Below are positions 8,271 through 15,537 of a stretch of 26,439 nt of DNA, piece by piece. The stretch comes from Gammaproteobacteria bacterium (GTDB lineage: Bacteria > Pseudomonadota > Gammaproteobacteria > Magnimaribacterales > Magnimaribacteraceae), in the NCBI GenBank assembly GCA_002730855.1, contig PCBA01000052.1:1-26439 (forward strand). The letters are read 5' to 3'. How positions within the stretch are numbered: the first letter of the stretch is position 1; each line of letters opens with the position of its first letter. The notes under the pieces were generated by a model, which was given only the letters and a program-made list of their open reading frames with translations, ran no database searches and had not been told where the DNA came from. Position numbers and translations under genes: made by a program.

Positions 8271-9671
8271 TTATATAATTTCAAAATATCTTGATAATTC
8301 CCAGTTTGAGATTTTATCAGCTTCTAAAACCTTCCTTTCTTTTTTATATTGGCTGTATTCCCAAGTCCTCGTATCGGAGAAATGATCTACAAACATATCT
8401 CCAAAAAGACTTCTTGCAGCCTTAGATTTATAAAATAATTCAGCACCCTCACCTAGATTCGTAGGTACTTGGTGTTCTCTGGAAACTTTAATGTCATAAG
8501 CCCCTCCTTTAATTGGAGCATTTGGATAAATTTTTTCTTCGATTCCTAATAGTCCTGCCCCTAATGTGGCGGCTAATGCTAAGTATGGGTTAGCGTCTGC
8601 CCCACCTAATCTATTTTCTATTCTTTGACTCGACGGACCCCCTTGAATAACTCTAAAAGCTGTAGTTCTATTTTCTAGCCCCCAAGTCATGTTAATTGGA
8701 GCCCAAGCTCCAGGACAAAGTCTATTGTAAGAATTGACTGTAGGTGCAATCATTACTGAAAGTTCTCTCATATATTTTTGAAGTCCTCCAATAAAGAACA
8801 GCATTTCTTCTGGAAGAACTCCACTTTCTTCAGAAGCAAATATAGGTTGTCCGCTTAAATTTAATAAGGAAGTATGTATGTGTCCAGACTGGCCAGGATA
8901 TAACTCAGACCATTTGGCCATGAAATTTGCCATTAAACCGTTTCTTTGTGCTAATACTTTGGTAAATGTTTTAAACAAAGAAGCTTTATCTGCCGAGGCC
9001 AAAGCTTCGTCTACTATTATTGCAGCCTCTATTACTCCTGGCCCCGTTTCTGTGTGCAGACCTTCTAAGGGCATGTCCATGTAAATGCACATATCCAAAA
9101 GCTGATGATATAAATCAGAATGAACAGAGTTTCTTATTACAGAATAACCATACATGCCTTGAGTAAAATTCTCTAAGTCTTTATATTTTTTTTCTCTAAC
9201 TGAAGAGGGGCTTTCATTAAATAGAAAAAACTCATATTCAAAGGCTGACTTAGATTTATAACCTAAAGACTCAAGTCTATTAAGAACTCTTTTTAGAGTT
9301 GACCTCGGACAGACATCTCCGTTTAAAAGCTCAGCAAGAAATAAGGGTGTGTCTTTTTCAAAAGGAATATTTCTAGCGCTTTCAGGAATAATTCTAACTT
9401 CTGTATCCGGATAGCCTGTATGCCATCCGGTAAATAGACTTTTCCCTTCTTTCTCTTTAAATTGGTAAAGATCGTCATTGCTGTCCCATCCAAAAATAAC
9501 GTCACAAAAACCAAAACCTTTTTCAGTTGCTTTAAGAAATTTATCCTTATGCATGTATTTGCCCCTTAGGACACCATCTATATCAGTTATAGCTACTTTG
9601 ACGTAATGAGTATTGTTAGACTCCAAATAAAGCTTTACTTCTTCAGCATTTTTAATTTCTCTTAAGTTCAT
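8271..9671 (-). CDS. Glutamine-synthetase-family ligase (gamma-glutamylpolyamine synthetase-like)
   Basis: This 466-residue protein has the two-part GS fold: a beta-grasp domain (ITDIDGVLRGKYMHKD near residues 28-43) and the ATP-grasp-like catalytic domain. Metal and substrate residues are visible in FEYEF (Glu145/Glu147), TETGPGVIE (Glu208, Glu215), SGHIHTS (His264/His266), NSYNRL (Arg317) and RIENR (Glu352). There is no GlnA-type adenylylation motif (NLYDLP). Enzymes of this kind, such as PuuA, join glutamate to an amine using ATP; the amine here could be putrescine, another polyamine or a small amine. I prefer the ATG at 9671 to the in-frame start at 9755, because the 28 extra residues resemble no GS N-terminus and would cover the control region shared with gpsA. 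It heads the unit with the HDAC-family enzyme and SDR. Confidence 0.88.
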   Translation of the reverse strand: MNLREIKNAEEVKLYLESNNTHYVKVAITDIDGVLRGKYMHKDKFLKATEKGFGFCDVIFGWDSNDDLYQFKEKEGKSLFTGWHTGYPDTEVRIIPESARNIPFEKDTPLFLAELLNGDVCPRSTLKRVLNRLESLGYKSKSAFEYEFFLFNESPSSVREKKYKDLENFTQGMYGYSVIRNSVHSDLYHQLLDMCIYMDMPLEGLHTETGPGVIEAAIIVDEALASADKASLFKTFTKVLAQRNGLMANFMAKWSELYPGQSGHIHTSLLNLSGQPIFASEESGVLPEEMLFFIGGLQKYMRELSVMIAPTVNSYNRLCPGAWAPINMTWGLENRTTAFRVIQGGPSSQRIENRLGGADANPYLALAATLGAGLLGIEEKIYPNAPIKGGAYDIKVSREHQVPTNLGEGAELFYKSKAARSLFGDMFVDHFSDTRTWEYSQYKKERKVLEADKISNWELSRYFEII

Positions 9672-9695
9672 CTTGTACTCTTTTATGACATTGTT

Positions 9696-9710
9696 TTGGT
9701 ATAAAACCAA
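9696..9710. repeat. Small inverted repeat between the GS-like gene and gpsA
   Basis: TTGGT-ATAAA-ACCAA is a perfect 5-bp inverted repeat in the 101-base divergent intergenic region. It could be half of an operator or the start of a leader hairpin for the GS-like gene, but it is short enough to arise by chance. Confidence 0.25.
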
Positions 9711-9730
9711 CCTCAACTGGTAGAATTCTA

Positions 9731-9758
9731 TTGTAGATTGTATCTTGAGAATCATAAT
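9731..9758 (+). promoter_or_regulatory. Possible gpsA promoter
   Basis: TTGTAG (9731-9736) and CATAAT (9753-9758) are separated by 16 bases and end 14 bases before the ATG at 9773. The -10 box is good, the -35 box poor. Confidence 0.3.
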
Positions 9759-9772
9759 TGTCGAAAAAACAC

Positions 9773-10780
9773 ATGAAGGTTAAAAATATTTCTGTATTAG
9801 GTGGCGGGAGCTGGGGAACAGTTCTGGCCAATCTAGCTGCTTCCAACCGGAATAATGTAACTCTATGGATGAGAGATTCAGTTGTAGTTGATGAGGTAAA
9901 TAAATTTAACAGGAACTCTAAATATTTGCCTCAACTTAAGCTTGAAAAGAACCTTAAGGCTAGCTCAGATATTTCATCGATTGGAGATTCCGAGATGGTT
10001 ATCTTTTGCATTCCAAGTGATTCATTTAGAGAAGTTTCAAAGATGGCTTCTAAATTCATTAAAGATAATGTTCAGCTCGTGACCGCTACTAAAGGGGTTG
10101 AGAAAGATAAGTTCCATCTTATGAGTCAGATCCTTAATGAATACATGGATAAGAATCCAGTAGGCATACTAAGTGGGCCTAATTTAGCTGAAGAAATAGC
10201 AGCCAAGCACTTATCCGGAACTGTAATTGCAAGCAAAGATAGATCTTTGCAACAAAATGTGACAGAAATTCTTGGTTCAGAGTTTTTTAGAGTTTATGAA
10301 AACGACGATCCGTATGGAGTAGAAATGGGAGGAGCAATTAAGAACATCTATGCCATAGCTTGTGGGATTGCAGATGGTCTTAAATCAGGAGAAAACACCA
10401 TTGGAATGATTATGACAAGAGGTCTAGGCGAGATGAGTAGATTGGCCATGGAGTTAGGAGCAAATCCTCAAACATTTTTAGGTTTATCTGGCGTAGGTGA
10501 TCTAATTACGACATGCGCTTCTCCTTTAAGTCGAAATCATAAATTTGGTAAATATATTGGTGAAGGGCTTTCAGTAAAAAGCTCAACAGATAAAATTGGG
10601 CAGACAGTTGAGGGTTTAAAGACACTAAAAGTAGTTAAGCTTTTATCTGATGATAGAAATATTAATATGCCAATAGTAGATTCTCTCTATAAAATCATCT
10701 ATAAAGGAGAGGGTCTTGATGATTCTATTCAAAATGTTTTGGGTGAAGATCTAGTTAAAGATGTAGAATTTTTTAAATAA
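9773..10780 (+). CDS. gpsA: NAD(P)-dependent glycerol-3-phosphate dehydrogenase
   Basis: This 335-residue enzyme reduces dihydroxyacetone phosphate to sn-glycerol 3-phosphate, the backbone of phospholipids, in the cytoplasm. The Rossmann motif VLGGGSWG is at residues 8-15; TKG holds conserved Lys107, then SGPNLAEEIA, GAIKNIYAIACGIADG with catalytic Lys190, and GLSGVGDL. Length and motif order match GpsA. A TTG at 9758 would add five residues, but the ATG at 9773 leaves the usual short lead before the Rossmann strand, so I use it. A clear ribosome site is lacking. The DUF4389 gene follows after five bases and the tandem SDR genes after that, so it probably heads a four-gene unit. Confidence 0.95.
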   Translation: MKVKNISVLGGGSWGTVLANLAASNRNNVTLWMRDSVVVDEVNKFNRNSKYLPQLKLEKNLKASSDISSIGDSEMVIFCIPSDSFREVSKMASKFIKDNVQLVTATKGVEKDKFHLMSQILNEYMDKNPVGILSGPNLAEEIAAKHLSGTVIASKDRSLQQNVTEILGSEFFRVYENDDPYGVEMGGAIKNIYAIACGIADGLKSGENTIGMIMTRGLGEMSRLAMELGANPQTFLGLSGVGDLITTCASPLSRNHKFGKYIGEGLSVKSSTDKIGQTVEGLKTLKVVKLLSDDRNINMPIVDSLYKIIYKGEGLDDSIQNVLGEDLVKDVEFFK

Positions 10781-10785
10781 ATATT

Positions 10786-11127
10786 ATGGCTAAAAAAGAT
10801 AATGAAGAAAAAACTAGTGTAGGTTCGGAAGAATTTATTGATAGCGAAGAGTGGAAAGAGAATCTGCTTAAACAAGGGAAGTGGTTAAGGCTTTTATGGA
10901 TGATAGGGTTTTCGTTTATCTATTATTTGTCTATGACGGTTTTATGGGCAATCGTTTTAATTCAATTCTTGTTCGTTCTAATAACAGATAAAAGAAGTTC
11001 AAATGTAAGTAAGGTTTCTCAAGGCTTTAGAAATTACATGGTTCAAATTTTAGACTATATAAATTATCACTCCAGCGAGAAACCTTTCCCTTTTAGCGAT
11101 TTTCCGGACTCTAAGGAAGAAAAATAG
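10786..11127 (+). CDS. DUF4389-family inner-membrane protein
   Basis: This is a 113-residue protein of unknown function. An acidic N-terminus (about 25 residues) is followed by a strongly hydrophobic stretch at residues 35-67, long enough for one long or two short membrane helices, then a basic loop and a cytoplasmic tail with DYINYHSSEKPFPFSDFP, the signature I associate with DUF4389. It starts five bases after gpsA, and this pairing with lipid-synthesis genes suggests, but does not show, a membrane-related role. Residues 1-30 look disordered. Confidence 0.75.
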   Translation: MAKKDNEEKTSVGSEEFIDSEEWKENLLKQGKWLRLLWMIGFSFIYYLSMTVLWAIVLIQFLFVLITDKRSSNVSKVSQGFRNYMVQILDYINYHSSEKPFPFSDFPDSKEEK

Positions 11128-11137
11128 TCGAGAAATA

Positions 11138-12073
11138 GTGAAAAGTTTTAATAATAAAATTGCCGTGGTCACAGGTGGTGGCACAGGAATGGGAAGGGAG
11201 CTAGTTCTGCAATTAGCTAAAGAAGGTTGCAGTGTCGCTATGTGTGACGTTATTGAAGAAAACATGGAAGAGACTTTTGGTCTAGTCTCAAAAGAATCTC
11301 CAGATGTATTAGTTACAAAACATATCTGTGATGTCTCTAACGAAGATGAGGTTATAAAATTTAAAAATGAGGTTTTAGCCGAGCATAATACTGAAACGAT
11401 TAATCTTCTTTTTAATAACGCCGGAATAGGGGGAGGGGCAAGTTTTGTAACCGGTTCTAGAGAAGAGTGGGAAAAGTGTTTTTCGATCTGTTGGTATGGT
11501 GTCTATTATTGTTCTCGAGCATTTATACCCCACATTGTTTCCAGTGAAGAAGGGCATGTAATAAACACTAGTAGTGTGAATGGATTTTGGGCCAGTCTAG
11601 GAGGAAATCCTCACACTTCTTATTCGGCAGCAAAATTTGCAGTGAAAGGTTTTAGTGAATCTTTAATAGATGATTTTCGTTTAAATGCTCCTCACGTCGG
11701 TGTTTCGGTTGTAATGCCAGGACATATTGGTACTTCTATAGCAATAAATACAGGAAAAATATTGGGCGGTGAAAGGTCTGAAGAAGAATGGGAGATGGTA
11801 AAACAAAATATGATAAAACTTGGAGCCCCTGTTCATAATCAGTCCATTGACCAGATTAAACAGATGATCCAAGAAAGAACCGATTCTTTTGCTGAGACTG
11901 CTCCAACTTCTTCATCTGAAGCTGCAAAAGTAATCTTGGATGGGGTTAAAGAAAATAAATGGAGAATATTGATTGGTGATGATGCTAAAGCTCTTGATGA
12001 AATGGTAAGGAGAGACCCAGAAGGAGCATATAATATCAACTTTGAAGGAGAAAAAAGAGAGGAAATAGAATGA
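11138..12073 (+). CDS. Short-chain dehydrogenase/reductase, first of a tandem pair
   Basis: At 311 residues this is a classical SDR with a C-terminal extension of about 60 residues. TGGGTGMG is at residues 12-19, NNAG at 93-96, Ser145/Ser146 and Tyr162/Lys166 (YSAAK). It would interconvert an alcohol and a carbonyl with NAD(P). The start is GTG at 11138, ten bases after the DUF4389 stop; the Rossmann strand begins six residues later, so no other start fits. Its stop overlaps the next SDR by four bases (ATGA). It shares the N-terminal pattern MKxFxxKxAVxTGxGxGMGR with that gene, so the two probably arose by duplication. In the pathway proposed here one of them could play the LvaD role (3-hydroxyacyl-CoA oxidation). 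Confidence 0.9.
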   Translation: MKSFNNKIAVVTGGGTGMGRELVLQLAKEGCSVAMCDVIEENMEETFGLVSKESPDVLVTKHICDVSNEDEVIKFKNEVLAEHNTETINLLFNNAGIGGGASFVTGSREEWEKCFSICWYGVYYCSRAFIPHIVSSEEGHVINTSSVNGFWASLGGNPHTSYSAAKFAVKGFSESLIDDFRLNAPHVGVSVVMPGHIGTSIAINTGKILGGERSEEEWEMVKQNMIKLGAPVHNQSIDQIKQMIQERTDSFAETAPTSSSEAAKVILDGVKENKWRILIGDDAKALDEMVRRDPEGAYNINFEGEKREEIE

Positions 12074-12981
12074 AAACTTTTAGAGATAAAGTGGCTGTCA
12101 TAACAGGAGCTGGTTCTGGTATGGGTCGTTATTTAGCGGTTTTATTGGCAAAGGATGGAGCCGATGTGGTTGTTTGTGACGTTAATGCAGAAACCTTAAA
12201 TGAGACCGTAGAAATGTTAAGGCAATACAACGTGTCAGTTTCTTCTCACATTTTAGATGTTGCAGATAAGGAAGCCGTTGAAGCTCTTCCTGAGAAAGTT
12301 ATTGAACAACATGGCAAAGTAGATTTAGTTTTTAATAATGCAGGAGTAACTACCGGGTCTCACTTTAAAGATATGGATGAAGAAAATTGGGATTGGGTGA
12401 TGGGCATCAATTTAGGAGGTGTAATTAATAGCACAAGAGCATTTATACCGCATATGATTGATAGACCCGAGGCAGCAATTGTAAACACTTCATCAATTTT
12501 TGGGATGGTCGCTGTTCCGGGACAAACGGTCTATCATGCAACAAAATTTGCCGTAAGAGGGTTCACTGAAAGCCTGGCATTAGAGATGTCTGAATCAAAT
12601 CCTAACTTACAGGTCCATTGTGTGCATCCTGGTCATATAGGAACTAATATTGCAGCTTCTGCCAGAATGGATGAAGAGGAATTTAAAAAACAGTTAGACG
12701 AACAGAAAAACAGTCCTAGTATATTTACTCGCAAGGCCCCGAAAAGCTTAGAAGAAATGGCTGATCAATTTAGAGAAGGTGGTATGCATCCTAGTAAAGC
12801 TGCAAATATTATTTTAAATGGGGTTAAGAAGAATAAGAGCAGAATCTTTATAGGTTTAGACGCAAAATTGTTGGATCTTTCTCAACGATTATTCCCTAAG
12901 CATTATCATAAAACCTGGCCTTTCTTTATGCTACCAATGATGATATTTAGAAATAAGAAGCCTCTTAAATCACTTGATTAA
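12070..12981 (+). CDS. Short-chain dehydrogenase/reductase, second of a tandem pair
   Basis: This 303-residue classical SDR has TGAGSGMG at residues 12-19, NNAG at 89-92, Ser142, and Tyr155/Lys159 (YHATK). A C-terminal extension ends in a hydrophobic patch (WPFFMLPMMIF) that may touch the membrane. It overlaps the preceding SDR by four bases. The two paralogues agree along the whole cofactor half but differ in the substrate loop after YxxxK, so they may handle different alcohols. The end overlaps the convergent DUF6285 gene by 12 bases. Confidence 0.9.
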   Translation: MKTFRDKVAVITGAGSGMGRYLAVLLAKDGADVVVCDVNAETLNETVEMLRQYNVSVSSHILDVADKEAVEALPEKVIEQHGKVDLVFNNAGVTTGSHFKDMDEENWDWVMGINLGGVINSTRAFIPHMIDRPEAAIVNTSSIFGMVAVPGQTVYHATKFAVRGFTESLALEMSESNPNLQVHCVHPGHIGTNIAASARMDEEEFKKQLDEQKNSPSIFTRKAPKSLEEMADQFREGGMHPSKAANIILNGVKKNKSRIFIGLDAKLLDLSQRLFPKHYHKTWPFFMLPMMIFRNKKPLKSLD

Positions 12982-13332
12982 TTTTTTATAAGTAGAGTAA
13001 TTAGGGTTATCTATAGCTATCTTGTTTTTAGACAAAAGGACTAATAACTCCTTAAGTTTGATATCTGTTAAATCCAAGTCTCCATTTTTAATTAAATCCG
13101 AAAGTTTTTTTGTAGTTGCTTCATCAGAATTGATCAGATTAGACATAACTTCTATAACTTCTTCAGACAACTGCTCTCCTTGATCAATTTCTCTTTGTAC
13201 CATTCCTAGTACGTTATTCGTTATCCTAATCTTAAATGCCAAATGCGCCGGTAATTCGTGTTTTATTTTAGTTTCTAAGAAATCTATTACTGCTTTTATT
13301 AATTCGCTGCTAGTAGGTCTATCAAAAATCAT
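12970..13332 (-). CDS. DUF6285-family small protein (LvaB-like kinase partner)
   Basis: This 120-residue protein opens with RPTSSELIKAVIDFLETKI and has HLAFKIRITNNVLGMVQREI, the pattern I recognise as DUF6285. No catalytic motif, signal peptide or membrane segment is seen. Genes of this family sit beside APH-fold kinases and acyl-CoA dehydrogenases. In the Pseudomonas putida levulinate operon a similarly small protein, LvaB, is required by the kinase LvaA; I infer the same role here from size, position and family. Its ATG shares one base with the kinase stop, so the two are probably made in a fixed ratio. It overlaps the convergent SDR gene by 12 bases. Confidence 0.75.
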   Translation of the reverse strand: MIFDRPTSSELIKAVIDFLETKIKHELPAHLAFKIRITNNVLGMVQREIDQGEQLSEEVIEVMSNLINSDEATTKKLSDLIKNGDLDLTDIKLKELLVLLSKNKIAIDNPNYSTYKKLIK

Positions 13333-14315
13333 TATTTACCACCTAAAAACAATAGATCTGCAATATCTATTTCAGTTTCGGAAACTCTTCTACCAATTGC
13401 CGCCTTTTCAATAGAATTGATAGCCCCATTCAGATGTGCGTAGGCCTGTATAAGGCAAATCACCCCCCACCTGAAAGTTCCAAATACTTGCCAACACTTA
13501 ACCATTTCTTTATTTACTTTAAATTTACTAATCGAATTATAGCCTTTAAGTAAATCTTCTAAGTCACCAAAACCTCCCACGACTCTGTCATTATTACCAA
13601 ACCTCCAAGAATTACCACAAAACCAACCTAAATCTTGAAGAGGATTTCCTATATGAGCCAATTCCCAGTCTATGATTGACTGGAGTCCATCTCTATTAAC
13701 AATTATGTTTCCTAACCTAAAATCTCCATGCACTAGACTTTCATGTAGGTTGCTAAAATCTTGATCTTTTAACCAAAGATAGGCGTATTCAAAAACAGGA
13801 GAAGGTTGCCCGAAAGACTGATAAGTTGAGTAAAGATCTTCTAGCTGATCTCGGGCCGGTTTTTTGGGTAAGAAAGTGAAATTATTAATATCCGCATTAT
13901 GAATCTTTGCAATCGCTTCTCCGCATTGATAAGCCAATACTGGGAGTGCTTTTTTATATTCTTCATCTCTTAATATTTTTCTTGCAATGGATTCACCTTC
14001 AACAAAATTCATTATGTAAGCATCTCCTAAATCTTCTTCATTTTTAGAAACTGCTAGTATTGTTGGTACTGGAGCGCCTACTTTAATTACTTCTTTTTGT
14101 ATCAGAGCTTCGTCTGCAGTTTTGATCGCAAGAGGACCTTCTATACCCGACCCTCTCCTTAGAATCATCTGAGTGGATTGACCATTTTTAGAAACTTCAA
14201 ATTTCCAAATTTCTTTTGAGGCTCCTCCAGTGAGCGGTTCTAGATTACGAACTTCTCCCTTTATATTAACTTCAAGTAGTTTTCTAGAAAGTGCTGATGC
14301 CAGGTCTTCTTGCAT
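13332..14315 (-). CDS. APH-fold phosphotransferase, probable hydroxyacyl-CoA kinase (LvaA/ACAD10-11 kinase-like)
   Basis: This 327-residue protein has the aminoglycoside-phosphotransferase/choline-kinase fold: a nucleotide-binding lobe to about residue 100 (LTGGASKEIWKFE, then ILRRGSG), the catalytic loop HGDFRLGN at 196-203 (Asp198, Asn203), and the metal-binding IIDWELA with Asp216. It lies between an acyl-CoA dehydrogenase and a DUF6285 gene, overlapping each by one base. The same kinase and dehydrogenase are fused in human ACAD10 and ACAD11, and encoded as LvaA and LvaC in Pseudomonas, where the kinase phosphorylates the hydroxyl of 4-hydroxyacyl-CoA. That context argues against antibiotic resistance. 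The chain-length preference is unknown. Confidence 0.85.
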   Translation of the reverse strand: MQEDLASALSRKLLEVNIKGEVRNLEPLTGGASKEIWKFEVSKNGQSTQMILRRGSGIEGPLAIKTADEALIQKEVIKVGAPVPTILAVSKNEEDLGDAYIMNFVEGESIARKILRDEEYKKALPVLAYQCGEAIAKIHNADINNFTFLPKKPARDQLEDLYSTYQSFGQPSPVFEYAYLWLKDQDFSNLHESLVHGDFRLGNIIVNRDGLQSIIDWELAHIGNPLQDLGWFCGNSWRFGNNDRVVGGFGDLEDLLKGYNSISKFKVNKEMVKCWQVFGTFRWGVICLIQAYAHLNGAINSIEKAAIGRRVSETEIDIADLLFLGGK

Positions 14316-15526
14316 TAATCAGATTCTAAGCTAGCGTCTCTTTCTCCAAAGTCCCATCCAGCACCATTGTTTTGATAGTTTTTCAAAATTCTCCTAGCAA
14401 CCGACTGTACATGAACTTCGTCTGGTCCGTCATAAATTCTGGCCTCTCTAGCATGTCTGTACATTAAACTAAGTGGAGTATCGTCAGTGAGCCCTTTAGC
14501 TCCATGAACTTGTATAGCACGATCTATAACGTTGTGAACCATTTCTGCGCCAACAACCTTAATCATACCTATTTCAATCCTGGCATCATCACCTTGATCT
14601 ATTCTTTTAGCAGCATCTAAAGTAAGTTGTCTACTAGCTTGAATTTCACAAGCGCTATCAAATACAAATTTTTGTAACAATTGTTTGTCTGCTAATAAGC
14701 TACCAAATGCTTCTCTTTCATGCATCCTCGAACACATAAGATCAAAAGCTCTTTGGGCTTGCCCTAACCATCTCATGCAATGGAATATTCTTCCAGGACC
14801 TAATCTTCTTTGAGCTATTAAGAATCCTTGCCCTCTTGGACCTAAAAGATTTTCTTGAGGGACTCTTACGTTGTCGTACTCAACTTCATAATGGCCACCA
14901 TGGCCTCCGTGTATGCCCAATACTGGAGTATCTCTTAAGATCTTGTAACCAGGATTATCGGTTGGCACTATAATCATGCTAAAGGCGCCATGGCTGGGGA
15001 CATCCAACTCAGTTTTGCACATCACTGTAGTGTAAGTAGCTCCGGCCGCTCCAGAAGTAAACCATTTTCTTCCATTGATAACCCATTCATTATTCTCCAA
15101 CACACCCGTAGTTTGTAGTTGTGTAGGGTCAGAGCTAGATACATCTGGTTCAGTCATTCCAAAGCTTGGGAAGATTTCGCCCGCAACCAGTGGTTGTAGA
15201 TATTCATCACGCCATCTTTTAGAAGCAAATTCCCTTAACATTATGGAGTCTTGTAAAGAGTGAGTACCTAAAGCAACCATCGCACTAGAGGATCTTCCTA
15301 TAACTTCATTTATATACACATATTCCATAAAAGGCATACCTTGGCCTCCTATGTCCTCAGGGTGTCCAAGAGCCCAAAGAGAATTGTCTTTGGCCTTCTG
15401 CATTAATTCTTGCATTTTCTTTGTAGACTCATCATCTCTCTTATGAAGAATCTCTTCTGCAGGATAAACTTCGTTTTCCACGAATTCTTTAACTTCTTTT
15501 CTTACTTTTTTCCAATCTCTTTTCAT
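14315..15526 (-). CDS. Acyl-CoA dehydrogenase-family enzyme (LvaC/ACAD11-like)
   Basis: At 403 residues this is a full-length FAD-dependent acyl-CoA dehydrogenase: an N-terminal helical domain to about 115, the beta domain with FGMTEPDVSSSD (122-133) and WFTSGA, then the C-terminal helical domain with RxxFG and QVHGAKG. At the place of the usual catalytic Glu (IYEGT) it has IYDGPDEVH, with Asp366. This signature is shared with the ACAD10/ACAD11 group, which eliminates phosphate from 4-phosphoacyl-CoA rather than doing only simple alpha-beta dehydrogenation. The stop shares one base with the kinase start. The KS gene ends 11 bases upstream, in the same direction. Plain fatty acyl-CoA dehydrogenation remains possible. 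Confidence 0.88.
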   Translation of the reverse strand: MKRDWKKVRKEVKEFVENEVYPAEEILHKRDDESTKKMQELMQKAKDNSLWALGHPEDIGGQGMPFMEYVYINEVIGRSSSAMVALGTHSLQDSIMLREFASKRWRDEYLQPLVAGEIFPSFGMTEPDVSSSDPTQLQTTGVLENNEWVINGRKWFTSGAAGATYTTVMCKTELDVPSHGAFSMIIVPTDNPGYKILRDTPVLGIHGGHGGHYEVEYDNVRVPQENLLGPRGQGFLIAQRRLGPGRIFHCMRWLGQAQRAFDLMCSRMHEREAFGSLLADKQLLQKFVFDSACEIQASRQLTLDAAKRIDQGDDARIEIGMIKVVGAEMVHNVIDRAIQVHGAKGLTDDTPLSLMYRHAREARIYDGPDEVHVQSVARRILKNYQNNGAGWDFGERDASLESD

Positions 15527-15537
15527 CTTTCCCCTTA

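Noticed and set aside
9672..9755. Longer N-terminus of the GS-like ligase
   Set aside because: The extra 28 residues resemble no GS start and would run through the shared divergent control region; the ATG at 9671 fits the family.
13332..14315. Aminoglycoside resistance phosphotransferase
   Set aside because: Only the fold is shared. Tight linkage with an acyl-CoA dehydrogenase and DUF6285 points to acyl-CoA metabolism.
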